This document shows, one piece after another, positions 8,385 to 17,094 of a stretch of 64,000 nucleotides of DNA. Source of the DNA: Chloroflexota bacterium (GTDB taxonomy: Bacteria; Chloroflexota; UBA11872; VXOZ01); the NCBI GenBank assembly GCA_028874195.1, contig JAPPLM010000056.1:28892-92891 (forward strand), given 5' to 3'. A program made the position numbers and the translations under genes. The number at the start of each line of letters is the position of its first letter. Position 1 is the first letter of the stretch. The notes beneath the pieces were generated by a model. It saw only the letters and a list, made by a program, of their open reading frames with translations. It was not told the origin of the DNA and ran no database searches.

Positions 8385-9271
8385 AAGTCGCCTTCATCGG
8401 TCTCGGCACGATGGGCATGCACATGGCGGTCAACCTGCGCAAGGCGGGTCATGACGTCTATGCGTATAACCGTACGCGCAGCAAGGCGGAGGCGTTTGTC
8501 GCGTCCGGCGGCACGTTGGTGGAAAGCCCCCGGGAAGCGGCAGAGCGCGCCGACTTCGTGCTCTCCTGCGTTTCGATGCCGGAAGACGTAGAGGAAGTAT
8601 TCTTAGGAGACGCGGGCGCTATTCACGGTTCGCGTGCGGGACAGGTATTCGTAGACCACAGCACCATAGACCCAGCCACCGCCACACGTGTAGGCGCCGT
8701 GCTTGCCGAGCGGCAAGTACAGTTCATCGATGCCCCCATAAGTGGTGGCCCCATGGGAGCAGAGGCGGGAACGCTTGCCATCATGGCGGGAGGGGACGCG
8801 GACGCGTTCGCCAAAGCCGAGCCGCTCTTCCAGGCCATGGGCGAGAACATCTTTCACGTCGGCCCTCTCGGCGCCGGCTCTGTGGTTAAACTGCAAAACC
8901 AATTGCTCGTCGGCATCAATCTGGCCGGTATTGTGGAAGCAATGGTGCTGGGAGCCAAAAACGGCGTAGACCCCGAAACGTCCTATCAAGTGCTCGGTAC
9001 CGCCATGGGCGATAGCCGCATGCTGCATCGCGCCATGCCCGATTTTATCCTGGAGCGCAACTTCGACCCGGCATTCGCGATCAAGCTTCTCGTAAAAGAT
9101 CTGCGTCTCGCCACGCAGCTTGGGCAACAGGCGAGCGTACGCATGCTGCTCAGCAACCTTACGCAGCTAGTCTATGAAGAGGCAATCGCGCAGGGACTCG
9201 CCGACGAGGACCAGACGGCGGTCGTTAAGCCTTTGGAGGAGCTTGCCAAGGTGGAGGTAGCCAAGGCGTGA
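8381..9271 (+). CDS. 3-hydroxyisobutyrate dehydrogenase-family NAD(P) oxidoreductase
   Basis: 296-residue beta-hydroxyacid dehydrogenase. GLGTMG (residues 7-12) is the dinucleotide-binding turn, DAPISGGPMGAEAGTL (about 118-132) is the substrate-binding signature, Lys170 in AGSVVKLQNQLL is the catalytic lysine, and KDLRLA follows in the helical C-terminal domain. The family oxidises 3-hydroxyisobutyrate, tartronate semialdehyde, glyoxylate or related compounds; the substrate is not certain. It overlaps pgsA by four bases and the following Ldh2-type gene by four, so all three are co-translated. The mmsA-like gene at 45 kb would act next to it in valine breakdown if it is a true HIBADH. Confidence 0.88.
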   Translation: MKVAFIGLGTMGMHMAVNLRKAGHDVYAYNRTRSKAEAFVASGGTLVESPREAAERADFVLSCVSMPEDVEEVFLGDAGAIHGSRAGQVFVDHSTIDPATATRVGAVLAERQVQFIDAPISGGPMGAEAGTLAIMAGGDADAFAKAEPLFQAMGENIFHVGPLGAGSVVKLQNQLLVGINLAGIVEAMVLGAKNGVDPETSYQVLGTAMGDSRMLHRAMPDFILERNFDPAFAIKLLVKDLRLATQLGQQASVRMLLSNLTQLVYEEAIAQGLADEDQTAVVKPLEELAKVEVAKA

Positions 9272-10380
9272 GCGCGCCGAGTACAGGCGCGAGCGCGCCC
9301 GGCAAGGGCGCGAAAGTACCGCACGCGTCGCCAACTGCCACGCAGCGTATTCCCGCACCACGCCTTGAGCAATTTGCGCGGGACGTACTTGTGCAGGCGG
9401 GCATCCCGGTGGAGCATGCGGCACAGTCGGCCCGTCACCTCGTGCTGTGCGACCTGCGCGGCGTTGAATCGCATGGTATAACCCGCCTCTCTGCCCTGGT
9501 GCAGCGTATCCGCAACGGCGTCGTCAACGCCAACGCAAACATCCACGTGGAGCGCCAGCGCGCTGCCTCCGCGTTGGTCAATGGCGATAATGGGCTGGGC
9601 GTGCCGGTCAGCACGTATGCCACACAACTGGCCATTCGCCTCGCGCGGGAGCAGGGCATTGGCACGGTGGGCGTCCACAACAGCAACCACTTCGGCATGG
9701 CGGCCGATTACGCCCTGCAGATGGCGGATACCGCGTGCCTCGGGATCGTGACGACGAATTCCAGTCCGGCCCTGGTGCCCTGGGGCGCGGCCAGGAAGTT
9801 CCTGGGCACGAACCCCGTCTGCTTTGGCGCGCCGGCCCACGAATCGCCGCTTATCCTGGACATGGCGACGAGCGTCGTGGCTATGGGACACGTCGTCCTG
9901 GCGGAAAAGCGCGGAGAATCCATTCCAGACTCCTGGGCGGTCGGGCCCGACGGTTTGCCGACTACCGACCCTACACTGGCCAGGCAGGGAGGGGTGCGTC
10001 CGCTGGCAGACTACAAAGGCTCCGGACTGGCGTTGATGGTGGAGGTCTTCACGTCGCTGCTCACCGGCGCGACCCTGGGCATACATGCCGCGGGCTTCTT
10101 TAGCGACATGACCCGGCCCGCCGACGTTGCCCACCTCTTCATTGCCATCGACATTGCGGCATTCGTAGACCTCGAGTCTTTCAAGGAGCGCATGCAAACG
10201 CTCTTGACGGAAATGCGGGAGTTGCCCCTGGCGCCGGGATTCGACCGCGTCACCCTGCCCGGCGAAATCGAGCACGAGCGTACGCAAGAGCGGCTGGCGG
10301 CAGGTGTCCCACTTGACCCGGCCGTGCTCGCCGACCTTCAGCAACTCTCTGCGCAGACCGGCGTGGCCTTGGAAACATAA
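9268..10380 (+). CDS. Malate/L-lactate dehydrogenase family (Ldh2/MDH2-like) oxidoreductase
   Basis: 370 residues from GTG 9268, whose GTGA overlaps the previous stop. Family marks are RGVESHGITRL near residue 68, NGDNGLGVPVS, the catalytic-His motif HNSNHFGMAADYAL (about 129-142), LGTNPVCFGAPA, and SWAVGPDGLPTTDP followed by YKGSGLALMVEVFTSLLTGA. This NAD(P)-dependent fold is unrelated to classical LDH and reduces 2-oxo acids such as malate, lactate, ureidoglycolate or sulfolactate analogues. The first 25 residues are Ala/Gly-rich and poorly conserved, so a later start is possible. Operon placement with a hydroxyacid dehydrogenase suggests hydroxy-acid catabolism. Confidence 0.88.
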   Translation: MSAPSTGASAPGKGAKVPHASPTATQRIPAPRLEQFARDVLVQAGIPVEHAAQSARHLVLCDLRGVESHGITRLSALVQRIRNGVVNANANIHVERQRAASALVNGDNGLGVPVSTYATQLAIRLAREQGIGTVGVHNSNHFGMAADYALQMADTACLGIVTTNSSPALVPWGAARKFLGTNPVCFGAPAHESPLILDMATSVVAMGHVVLAEKRGESIPDSWAVGPDGLPTTDPTLARQGGVRPLADYKGSGLALMVEVFTSLLTGATLGIHAAGFFSDMTRPADVAHLFIAIDIAAFVDLESFKERMQTLLTEMRELPLAPGFDRVTLPGEIEHERTQERLAAGVPLDPAVLADLQQLSAQTGVALET

Positions 10381-10432
10381 GCGCTGCGCGGTCGTGACGC
10401 GGAATTGCCGGCAGCGGCCCACGGGCGGCACA

Positions 10433-10456
10433 GTAGCGCGGGGGCTTGTCCCCCGC
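10433..10456 (+). repeat. Dispersed hairpin repeat, family A
   Basis: Second copy of the unit starting GTAGCGCGGGGGCTTG, in the 307-base gap 10381-10687. Followed by TTGG, as also seen in diverged form next to the 16197 and 46968 copies. Confidence 0.85.
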
Positions 10457-10521
10457 TTGGGACACATTAGCCGTAGCCCCCGTGCCCCGACACGGGAGGG
10501 GGTGCACGAGCGTGGAGGGGA

Positions 10522-10550
10522 TGGATTCCCGCTTTCGCGGGAATGACGGA
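10522..10550 (+). repeat. Dispersed hairpin repeat, family B (GGATTCCCG...CGGGAATGAC)
   Basis: ATTCCCGC and GCGGGAAT pair around TTTC. Copies or diverged relatives lie at 19627, 42485, 42531, 43059 and 56237. Translated, this unit gives the VIPxKAGI-type peptide often seen in spurious or repeat-invaded ORFs. The rest of the gap shows nothing else recognisable. Confidence 0.85.
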
Positions 10551-10687
10551 CGAGGGCGCTGATTGGTCTGTCCATCAAGACAAGAGTGTTAGACCAATAG
10601 AGGCATTCGGTACATCTGCACAGCAGAGAGGGAATAGCCCTTGCAAAGCCAAACCAACATTGTCCGCAACCCCCCGGTCTGCGTGTA

Positions 10688-12502
10688 ATGGCACTCCCAG
10701 CCTTTGAACGCCAGGTTCTCGTCGAACGCGCTTTCCGTGTCTTAGAGGAAGGCGCGAGCGCGATGAGTGTTGCGGCTCTTGCACAGGCCGCGATGCAAAT
10801 GAACGGTGAACTGCCTGCTCCCCTGCTGCGCCTCATCGAAGAGAAACTCGTTGCCGACGGCCGCTTCGTCCAGGATGCCGCCGGCAACTGGGGCTTGGCG
10901 CAGTGGCAGCAGAATACCGAAGACTCGCTCGCCACACAGGTTTTCGTGGTGCTCGACGTCGAAACCACCGGCGGCATAGCGGGACGCCACCGCATCATCG
11001 AGTTGGGCGCGGTGCGCATCTGCAACGGCGAGGAGATTGCTCACTTCAATTCCCTCGTCAATCCCGGGCAACGGGTAAGCAAGCGCATCTGGCAGCTCAC
11101 CGGCATTAGCGACGACATGCTGTGCGATGCGCCGTCAGCCGGTCCGGTGCTCGATGAACTCTACGCCTTCATCGACCACGTACCGGTCGTGGGGCATAAC
11201 GTCGCCGCCGATCTCAATTTCCTGCTGAGCGAGGCGCTTTGGACGAAGCGTCGTCCGCTGGCCAACCTCACCATCGACACGGTGCTCCTGAGCGCGCGGC
11301 TCTTCCCTGAGATCAAGCGGCCGAGCCTGGAACGTCTGGCGCGCTACTTTGGCCTGAACGATGCGCCTAAGCACCGCGCGCTCACCGATGCCCGCGTCAC
11401 CGCCCAGTGCTTTGCGCGTCTCCTCGCTCAGGTTCCCGATGGGCACCGAGCGAGCATGCGGACGTTCGTGGACTGGATGGAAGACGGTCAAGGGCAGCGC
11501 CTGCCCGTCCGCCGCGCCGCGCTGCAGGCCCAGATTCGAGTCATTCCCGCGCTGCCTGGCGTCTATATCTTTCGGGATAGCGACGGGGCCGTGCTCTACG
11601 CGGGAAAGTCGAAATCGCTCCAGCGTCGCGTGCGCAGCCACCTTTCAAACCCCGACCGGCTCTTCGACGGCATGATTGAACGCCTTGACCGCATTGACTT
11701 CGAGATTACGGGCTCCGAGTTCGAGGCGCTGCTGCGCGAAGCGCAGATCATCCAGGAGTTGCAACCTGTTTATAACGTGCAGCAGCAGTACCGCCCGCTA
11801 CAGCCCTACGTCCGCGTGTGGCGCAGCCAGCAGGCCGGCATAAAGGTGCGCACGAGCAGCCGGTTGCGGCCGGATGATGCGGCGTACTTTGGTCCTTACC
11901 GCAACCGGGCGGCCGCGGCTTGGAATGCGCGCGTGGCCCGCCGTCTCTTGGACGCCACAGCCGCTCTTTCGGCGCAAGATCAGGCGAACCTCGTCTTTCA
12001 GTTCCTATCCGAGGGGCCGGAAGCCGTCGTTGACCGGTGGCAGGACCGCGATTCTCCCGCTGCTGCCGGGGCGCTGCAAATCCTGCGCCGCCTCCGCGCC
12101 CACCACCGCCCGCTCTCAGGAGGGTTTGCCGGACACACCATCCTACTCATCTATCCGGCGGATCCGCCGGGCAAGGTGCATCTCTTCTTCGTGCGCAACG
12201 GCCAGATGCTGGGACGGGAAACCCTCGCGCCGGCAACGGAAGCAGTGCTGGAAGAAACGCTGCGCGGGCATTTTGCCCACTACCTCTCGTTGCCCGAAAG
12301 CGCGGCGTCTGCCGATACCATTCGCCACTTCATACTGCAGTGGGTCTATCAGCACCGCGACGATCCGGCCGTCATCCCTATCAATCCCGCCTGTGTGCAG
12401 GATGCCATGGCAGCAGCAAGCAAACGGCTGGAGCGCCTCGGCGTGGTGGAGCCTGTCACGATGGGTGGTTCAGCAACCGTGCAAGAAACGCTGCTTGGCT
12501 AG
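10688..12502 (+). CDS. DEDDh exonuclease / GIY-YIG nuclease fusion (DnaQ plus UvrC N-domain-like)
   Basis: 604 residues in three parts. Residues 1-80 form a helical, winged-helix-like N-terminus. Residues 85-250 are a DnaQ-type 3'-5' exonuclease with Asp90 and Glu92 (VLDVETTG), Asp175 (GHNVAADLNFL), His229 and Asp234 (HRALTDA). Residues 288-370 are a GIY-YIG domain (PGVYIFRDSDGAVLYAGKS, then RVRSH and EFEALLREAQIIQ), as in UvrC and Cho. About 230 residues of a C-terminal domain follow, with no UvrC endonuclease or HhH region. The same fusion is known in actinobacteria and some other phyla, where it is thought to act in DNA repair. No clear Shine-Dalgarno is seen before the ATG. Confidence 0.9.
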   Translation: MALPAFERQVLVERAFRVLEEGASAMSVAALAQAAMQMNGELPAPLLRLIEEKLVADGRFVQDAAGNWGLAQWQQNTEDSLATQVFVVLDVETTGGIAGRHRIIELGAVRICNGEEIAHFNSLVNPGQRVSKRIWQLTGISDDMLCDAPSAGPVLDELYAFIDHVPVVGHNVAADLNFLLSEALWTKRRPLANLTIDTVLLSARLFPEIKRPSLERLARYFGLNDAPKHRALTDARVTAQCFARLLAQVPDGHRASMRTFVDWMEDGQGQRLPVRRAALQAQIRVIPALPGVYIFRDSDGAVLYAGKSKSLQRRVRSHLSNPDRLFDGMIERLDRIDFEITGSEFEALLREAQIIQELQPVYNVQQQYRPLQPYVRVWRSQQAGIKVRTSSRLRPDDAAYFGPYRNRAAAAWNARVARRLLDATAALSAQDQANLVFQFLSEGPEAVVDRWQDRDSPAAAGALQILRRLRAHHRPLSGGFAGHTILLIYPADPPGKVHLFFVRNGQMLGRETLAPATEAVLEETLRGHFAHYLSLPESAASADTIRHFILQWVYQHRDDPAVIPINPACVQDAMAAASKRLERLGVVEPVTMGGSATVQETLLG

Positions 12503-12868
12503 AGAAGCGTAGCGCGCCTCGCGTCCCCGTAGCGCAGGTTTGCAACCTGCGTCCGCCTGTCGCACGTTGTTCCTGTGATTGGGTGCTTCTCTTCACTGCC
12601 ACAACGCTGGGGTTGCCCCTCACCCCGGTCTATACACCACCCCAGGGGGAGGGAGCAATGTGCCCCAATGAGCGTACCGCCTTGACCTTAATGCGACAGC
12701 ATTGGGGCTTGCCCCCGCTCTGGACCCCGTGCACGCGGTGCGGAGAAGATGGATTCCGCACCCCCGCACCGGGGCGAGCTTGCGCGCAAAAGACAGCCCG
12801 GAGTGCATCGCGCCTGACACCGGTGCGCGTGCTGTCTCAGGAACCATCCTCAAGGCTAACCTGACGCC
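12503..12868. other. Intergenic region rich in repeat fragments
   Basis: 366 bases without a credible gene. It contains the palindromic unit at 12528-12551 and a stretch resembling inter-gene filler (CACCCCGGTC, CCAGGGGGAGGGAGC) also found near 13590 and 16720. Confidence 0.6.
12528..12551. repeat. Palindromic repeat GCGCAGGTT-TGC-AACCTGCG
   Basis: Perfect arms CGCAGGTT/AACCTGCG around TGC just downstream of the exonuclease fusion. This is a commonly dispersed bacterial unit type; a diverged half (CAGGTTTGCAACCCCGC) occurs near 39260. Confidence 0.6.
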
Positions 12869-13279
12869 TCACCGCCGGCGCTTCTGTATCTCGGCGCGCT
12901 CCTCCGGCGTCAGATTGACGATGAAGAGAATGCCCGTAACCAGCGCGGGAAGCGCGGCGAAGCACCAGACCAGCATGTCCGCGACGCTCTGCATCCGCAC
13001 GACGAGCAGAGAAGAGAGCAGGAACCCCGCGATCAGCCAATACACGCCGCCCGCCAGCGGATGACGGCGGGTCGCGATGCCCCCCGCAATCCCAATGCCT
13101 ACCGGTATGAAGTGCACGACCAGGCTATCCTGCGGGAGGTCGGGGATGCCTATCCACGGACCCACCCCCACAATGCCCCAGACAAAGATCCAGAGCAGCA
13201 TCAACGCCCAAGCAAAGCGGCGGTAGTGCTGAATGCGAGGCGACGGCTCTGTGGCGTTCTTCTTTTCTCCCTTGGGCAT
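12869..13279 (-). CDS. Small integral membrane protein, function unknown
   Basis: 136 residues from ATG 13279 (MPKGEKKNAT), preferred over GTG 13288 because AAAGG sits at better distance. After a short basic cytoplasmic head, four hydrophobic spans are visible: ALMLLWIFVWGIVGVGPWIG, VVHFIPVGIGIAGGIA, GVYWLIAGFLLSSLLVV and MLVWCFAALPALVTGILFIV, ending in a charged tail TPEERAEIQKRRR. No catalytic motif is seen. It stands alone between repeat-bearing gaps. Coding is supported by coherent topology and a basic/acidic tail. Confidence 0.7.
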   Translation of the reverse strand: MPKGEKKNATEPSPRIQHYRRFAWALMLLWIFVWGIVGVGPWIGIPDLPQDSLVVHFIPVGIGIAGGIATRRHPLAGGVYWLIAGFLLSSLLVVRMQSVADMLVWCFAALPALVTGILFIVNLTPEERAEIQKRRR

Positions 13280-13459
13280 AACTGCCACTGCCTTTCGTAT
13301 ACTTTGCTGCTCTGTCCTTATTGCTACACTGCATTGTCTATTCTACATTGAGGACAGAGGGGGCTCGCTTTCGTCATTCCCTGTAAATGTTGACTAATTC
13401 GTTGACAGATTTGGAGAAAGTAAACGGTAGTTCTCGTGTGGTTTCTTGACCACAACACA

Positions 13460-13567
13460 TGTCATTCCGAACGAAGCGCAGCGAAGTGAGGAATCTAAAG
13501 CACTGCCCTGCACTATCAACATCTCTAGATTCCGCGAACCCTGTTCGACGCTACGCTCGGAATGACA
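13460..13567. repeat. Imperfect 108-base inverted repeat, MITE- or REP-pair-like
   Basis: Begins TGTCATTCCGAACG and ends CGCTCGGAATGACA, so the ends are inverted copies; inner GAGGAATCTAAAG and TCTAGATTCCGCG also pair. It lies in the 341-base gap 13289-13629, which otherwise holds nothing recognised. It could be a pair of facing REP-like units. Confidence 0.7.
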
Positions 13568-13629
13568 TTTGCCTACATCTGTCAGCTGGGGAGAGGGCCG
13601 GGGTGAGGGGAGATTAGTGTCGATCCGGC

Positions 13630-14403
13630 CTACTCAACCGGAGCCAATGCTATCTGCGCCGTCGTGCCGCCATCCACGTAGATCACTTGCCCGGTGACGA
13701 AGTCGGCTCCGTCGGATGACAAGAATGCCGCGACTTTACCGATGTCCGCAGGCCGGCCCACGCGTCCCCACGGCACCTGGCGGGCGCCTTTCTCAGTAGT
13801 GTATTCCGGTTTGTCGAAGTAGCGCGGCACCTCGATGAGACCCGGTCCAATGGTATTCACCCGGACACCATGCGGCGCGAGTTCGATCGCCAGCGTGCGG
13901 GTCAGCGCGTTCACGGCGCCCTTCGTACCGGCATACGCCACGTGCAGCGGATAGCCCGCGTACCCGTGCACGGAGGAGATGTTGACGATACTGCCCCCGC
14001 CGCGTGCCAGCATGTGGGGCAGCGCCTGTTGCGCGCAGAAGAAATACCCGCGCACGTTCAGATCGAACATCAGGTTATAGTGCGCTTCCGTGGTCTCCGC
14101 AAACGGTGTCTCCACGGTGACACCGGCATTGTTGATGAGAATGTCGAGGCCGCCGAGACCCGCCGCGGCCTCGTCCACGGCGCGGCGGCACTCGGCAACG
14201 TCGGTCAGGTCAGCCTCGATTGGGATGGCCGCGCCGCCGCCCTTCTCTATAGCCGCCACGGTCTCTTGCCCGCCGGCCACGCTATCGGCATAGTAGTGCA
14301 CCGCCACCACCGCCCCCTGGCGGGCAAGCTCCAACGCAATGCCCTGACCGATGCCAATGCCCGCGCCGGTTACTAGGGCACGTCGCCCGTCAAGTGCGCT
14401 CAT
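13630..14403 (-). CDS. Short-chain dehydrogenase/reductase (SDR)
   Basis: 257-residue classical [13 protein letters not shown] (12-21) is the cofactor glycine motif, NNAG is at 91-94, the catalytic serine is in [10 protein letters not shown] and the Tyr157-x3-Lys161 pair is in [12 protein letters not shown]. The C-terminal [13 protein letters not shown] is typical of glucose 1-dehydrogenase or 3-oxoacyl-ACP reductase-like members. The start has AAAGGAG seven bases upstream. It probably oxidises or reduces a sugar or keto compound; the substrate is not determinable. It stands alone on this strand. Confidence 0.88.
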   Translation of the reverse strand: MSALDGRRALVTGAGIGIGQGIALELARQGAVVAVHYYADSVAGGQETVAAIEKGGGAAIPIEADLTDVAECRRAVDEAAAGLGGLDILINNAGVTVETPFAETTEAHYNLMFDLNVRGYFFCAQQALPHMLARGGGSIVNISSVHGYAGYPLHVAYAGTKGAVNALTRTLAIELAPHGVRVNTIGPGLIEVPRYFDKPEYTTEKGARQVPWGRVGRPADIGKVAAFLSSDGADFVTGQVIYVDGGTTAQIALAPVE

Positions 14404-14595
14404 CGTAAACTCCTTTGCTCATCGCAAGTCAGGAATATCTGTTAATTGGGACTCTTCCTATCGTCAACTTGCCAGAAACGTCTCTTGTGATTTTACGCGA
14501 TAGACAGGATATCACTTGCACCGGAAGTACCGACTCATGCGCCTGCACAATGTGCGTATCAGCCTGCCGTCTCCGGCAACGCGCAAATCAATATA

Positions 14596-15975
14596 TCAGG
14601 ATTGAGACGATACTTGAGCGACGAGCGGGCGGATATCGTCCCACTCCTCAATGTGTTCAAGATCGGTAAAGACGGATTCTGCCGTTTCTGCGTCCAGTGG
14701 ATGGTGTGCGTACACGGCGCACGCGAGGAATTTCGCTAAGCGTTCCGACCGCGTCAGCGGCAAGCTCGGTTCGCCCTTGATGTCGGTGTGGGTGATGGCT
14801 GCCTGTCTCCCGTCTTGCAGCCGCAGCGTGAGGCGTTCGTGCGTGCCGGGTTCGGCGTCGGACAAGCGGTGCACGCGAATCCGTTCGGCTAGCATTTGCA
14901 CATCCGTCGCTGCGCGCACCGCTTCAGGCGCGAAGTCGGGAAGTCCAGGCGGGCCGTGCAACAGCGCAAAGGCCACCGTCCACTGCGCGCTGAATTGCGC
15001 GTCCACCTGCGGATTCTGCCGTATGCGGAACGGCTGACCGATTAGCGCGTGGGCGCGCGGATGCAGCCAGGCATCCACGGCGACAATGGTTGTCGGATCG
15101 AACGGCTGCAACTGCGCTTTGGCCTCCAGCGCCATGTCAATCGGCCGGTGCGCCGCCCGGCAGCACGGGTACGGCTTCAGGGCGATGTCGTCCACGGAGA
15201 AGCGCTCGCCGAGTCCTGCCGTGAGAATGGCCGCGTCACCCTTGCCGCCGCCAAAGAGCGCGTGGAGTCCAAAGGCGCCTGTCATAAGCGCACGCGGGCC
15301 GGTGACGCCAATTCCCGCTAGCGCCGCGGCATGCACCCCCGCCCGCGCGCTGAAGGCCGGTGTCAGGCGCTTCGCGATAGTTCCTTCCAGCAGCCCCTGC
15401 CGGTTGCCTTGTGCCTGGGTGTAGGCCAGCCCGACGGCATTGGCGATACCCTCTGCCGGCAAACCGAGCAGCTTCCCGCTGACCGCCGCTGCGCCCAGCC
15501 CGCCAAAGACCGCCGTTGGCAGCCAACCCACGTGCATGTGGGGCAGCACGGAAAGACCGAGGCGAATCTGCAACTCCGCCGCGCCGACAAGGGCGGTGAT
15601 GAGGTCGCGTCCCGCAAGCGGCTGGTTAAGGCTCTCGGCGGTGGCAAGCGCCGCGGGCAGGAGCGTCACGTAGATATGTTGATTTGAAGCGCGGTGGGAA
15701 TCGTCGAAGTCGTGGGCGTGGATCATGGCCGCGTTCAGCCAGGCCGCCGTCGGCGCGGGCAGGCGGTGACCGTATCCAAGGACCGTCGCCTCAGGCGCGC
15801 CGCCCCATTGCACGTGGCGCGCTACGATTTCCGGGGTCAAGGGCGCCGCCGATCCAGCCAGGGCACACGCTAAAGCGTCAGCGATCTGCCTCTTGGTCGC
15901 TGCTACCGTGACCGGCGGCAGGTCCTCGTACCGCAGTTCGGACACGAATGAGACGAGCGCTTCTACAGGTTCCAT
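14596..15975 (-). CDS. MmgE/PrpD family protein
   Basis: 459 residues from ATG 15975 (MEPVEALVSFVSELRYEDLP); the open frame continues upstream without family similarity. Family marks include the N-terminal helical region with RQIADALACALAG, LNAAMIHAHDFDDSH near the presumed active site, HVGWLPTAVFGGLGAAAVSGKLLGL, and KPYPCCRAAHRPID. PrpD is 2-methylcitrate dehydratase; many relatives act on other citrate-like acids, such as cis-aconitate decarboxylase. No prpB or prpC neighbours are present, so the substrate is left open. Confidence 0.85.
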   Translation of the reverse strand: MEPVEALVSFVSELRYEDLPPVTVAATKRQIADALACALAGSAAPLTPEIVARHVQWGGAPEATVLGYGHRLPAPTAAWLNAAMIHAHDFDDSHRASNQHIYVTLLPAALATAESLNQPLAGRDLITALVGAAELQIRLGLSVLPHMHVGWLPTAVFGGLGAAAVSGKLLGLPAEGIANAVGLAYTQAQGNRQGLLEGTIAKRLTPAFSARAGVHAAALAGIGVTGPRALMTGAFGLHALFGGGKGDAAILTAGLGERFSVDDIALKPYPCCRAAHRPIDMALEAKAQLQPFDPTTIVAVDAWLHPRAHALIGQPFRIRQNPQVDAQFSAQWTVAFALLHGPPGLPDFAPEAVRAATDVQMLAERIRVHRLSDAEPGTHERLTLRLQDGRQAAITHTDIKGEPSLPLTRSERLAKFLACAVYAHHPLDAETAESVFTDLEHIEEWDDIRPLVAQVSSQS

Positions 15976-16540
15976 CTTGGCATTTCCCGGTCGCCTTGCC
16001 TCTTGTAATCGCTTGCTACGCACAGACCCTTGCCAATATGCCTGTTTCGCTAGCTTTGTCTGTATGAGAGCAAGGGACTGCGCGCGGCCTGCCAGCCTCC
16101 ATACGCGCCGTGTCGCCACCGCCGCGCGGGCGACTAAGCACCTTGCCACAGTTAATGTTCACTTGCCAGTGTACGCTCGATGTTTGCAATCCGTTAGTAG
16201 CGCGGGGGCTTGTCCCCCGCTTCTTGGCGCGAAACGTAAACACTATCTCAGGCAAGATGCTTAGCGTGCGTTGTCTTTGCCAGCGTGTGAGGAATCGTGC
16301 CGGCCGGTTCCCCTTTGGAATCCTCTACCAAACGGGACAACTTTGCAAAACCCTCAACGGTAGCGCGGTAAGCCATCTCTTGAAAAAGGGAAAAAAGGCG
16401 CGTCCGTTGACGTCCACCGCGCGCGGTCTTCAAGATTGCAGCCTATATCTACTAATCCCCCTGCCCGTCGCAATTGACGCTGCTGGGAACGGCTTCGTAT
16501 AATGCAAGGGAGTCACGCGTGACGTGATACAGCGTGGCTG
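15976..16540. other. Intergenic region upstream of tRNA genes
   Basis: 565 bases with no credible gene. It contains a family A repeat at 16197-16220 and probably the tRNA promoter. A family-length open frame here has no recognisable motif. Confidence 0.55.
16197..16220 (+). repeat. Dispersed hairpin repeat, family A
   Basis: Third copy of the unit beginning GTAGCGCGGGGGCTTG, in the gap before the tRNA genes. Confidence 0.85.
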
Positions 16541-16613
16541 GGGCCCATAGCTCAGCGGTTAGAGCTGCTCCCTCATAAGGAGAAGGTCCCTGGTTCGAAT
16601 CCAGGTGGGCCCA
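16541..16613 (+). tRNA. tRNA with CAT anticodon, probably tRNA-Ile2 (lysidine type)
   Basis: A complete cloverleaf: acceptor GGGCCCA/TGGGCCC, D arm GCTC-GAGC, anticodon loop CTCATAA (anticodon CAT), T arm CCTGG-TTCGAAT-CCAGG. The base-paired CCA end is not encoded (A then CTT follows). CAT reads AUG as Met, or AUA when C34 becomes lysidine. The GGGCCC acceptor resembles tRNA-Ile2 and the second CAT tRNA nearby resembles elongator tRNA-Met, so Ile2 is preferred but not proven. The outermost anticodon stem pair is a G-A mismatch. Confidence 0.9.
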
Positions 16614-16741
16614 CTTGTCTGTGCCAGTCGGACGCTCCACGCGAGGCAAGTGTGCGAGCAGGCCAGCCTCGCACCTTTCAACGTGATTCTGGCAGGCGTT
16701 CACCTCCGCTCTTGTTCCCTCTCCTTGGGGAGAGGGTTAGA

Positions 16742-16790
16742 GCCTGCCCCGTACGCCGATACACAGTATCGGATGATACGGGGGTGAGGG
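16742..16790. repeat. Nested palindromic repeat, family D
   Basis: A unit of form GCCTGCCCCGTAC...CGATAC...GTATCG...GATACGGGGGTGAGG. The related copy at 50268-50315 shares the outer parts, with internal CGATAC/GTATCG arms. It lies between the two tRNA genes. Confidence 0.7.
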
Positions 16791-16845
16791 GATCCGTCAT
16801 TGCGGAAGCATGTAAGATCGGTACGTGACCGGCGCAGGCTCAATC

Positions 16846-16917
16846 GGCGGGGTAGCTCAAAGGCAGAGCGGGGGACTCATAAGCCCTAGGTTGTGAGTTC
16901 GAGTCTCACCCCCGCCA
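16846..16917 (+). tRNA. tRNA-Met (CAT), probably elongator
   Basis: Cloverleaf with acceptor GGCGGGG/CCCCGCC, D arm GCTC-GAGC with a short seven-base loop, anticodon loop CTCATAA (CAT), T arm GTGAG-TTCGAGT-CTCAC, discriminator A and an encoded CCA at 16918-16920. The sequence resembles elongator tRNA-Met of GC-rich bacteria. The A31-G39 pair closing the anticodon stem is a mismatch. A mobile-looking gene island starts just downstream. Confidence 0.92.
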
Positions 16918-16923
16918 CCACAC

Positions 16924-16973
16924 AACGCAAAAGCACCTATCAAACACGCTGCACCCCAGCGTGCTTTTGCGTT
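16924..16973. terminator. Strong stem-loop after tRNA-Met
   Basis: AACGCAAAAGCAC (16924-16936) is exactly complementary to GTGCTTTTGCGTT (16961-16973), and an inner CACGCT/AGCGTG can also pair. No long U run follows, so termination is likely but not certain; an integration-related structure is another reading. Confidence 0.5.
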
Positions 16974-17094
16974 TAAGTAATGTGCTTATATCTCCGTTCG
17001 ACACAATTCGGCCGTAAAGAGGTTGCCAAAGATCAATCCGACTGAATTTCTTGCTCTGGCAGCTATGATATACTGGCCGCAAAGAGGATTGCGT

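Noticed and set aside
9172..11025. 617-codon minus-strand frame across several genes
   Set aside because: It runs opposite the Ldh2-type gene and the exonuclease fusion, contains translated repeats (HSRESGNPS) and has no family similarity.
12037..12864. 275-codon frame over the end of the exonuclease and the gap
   Set aside because: It is an alternate frame of the real gene plus translated palindromic repeat (VAQVCNLRPP); no RBS or motif.
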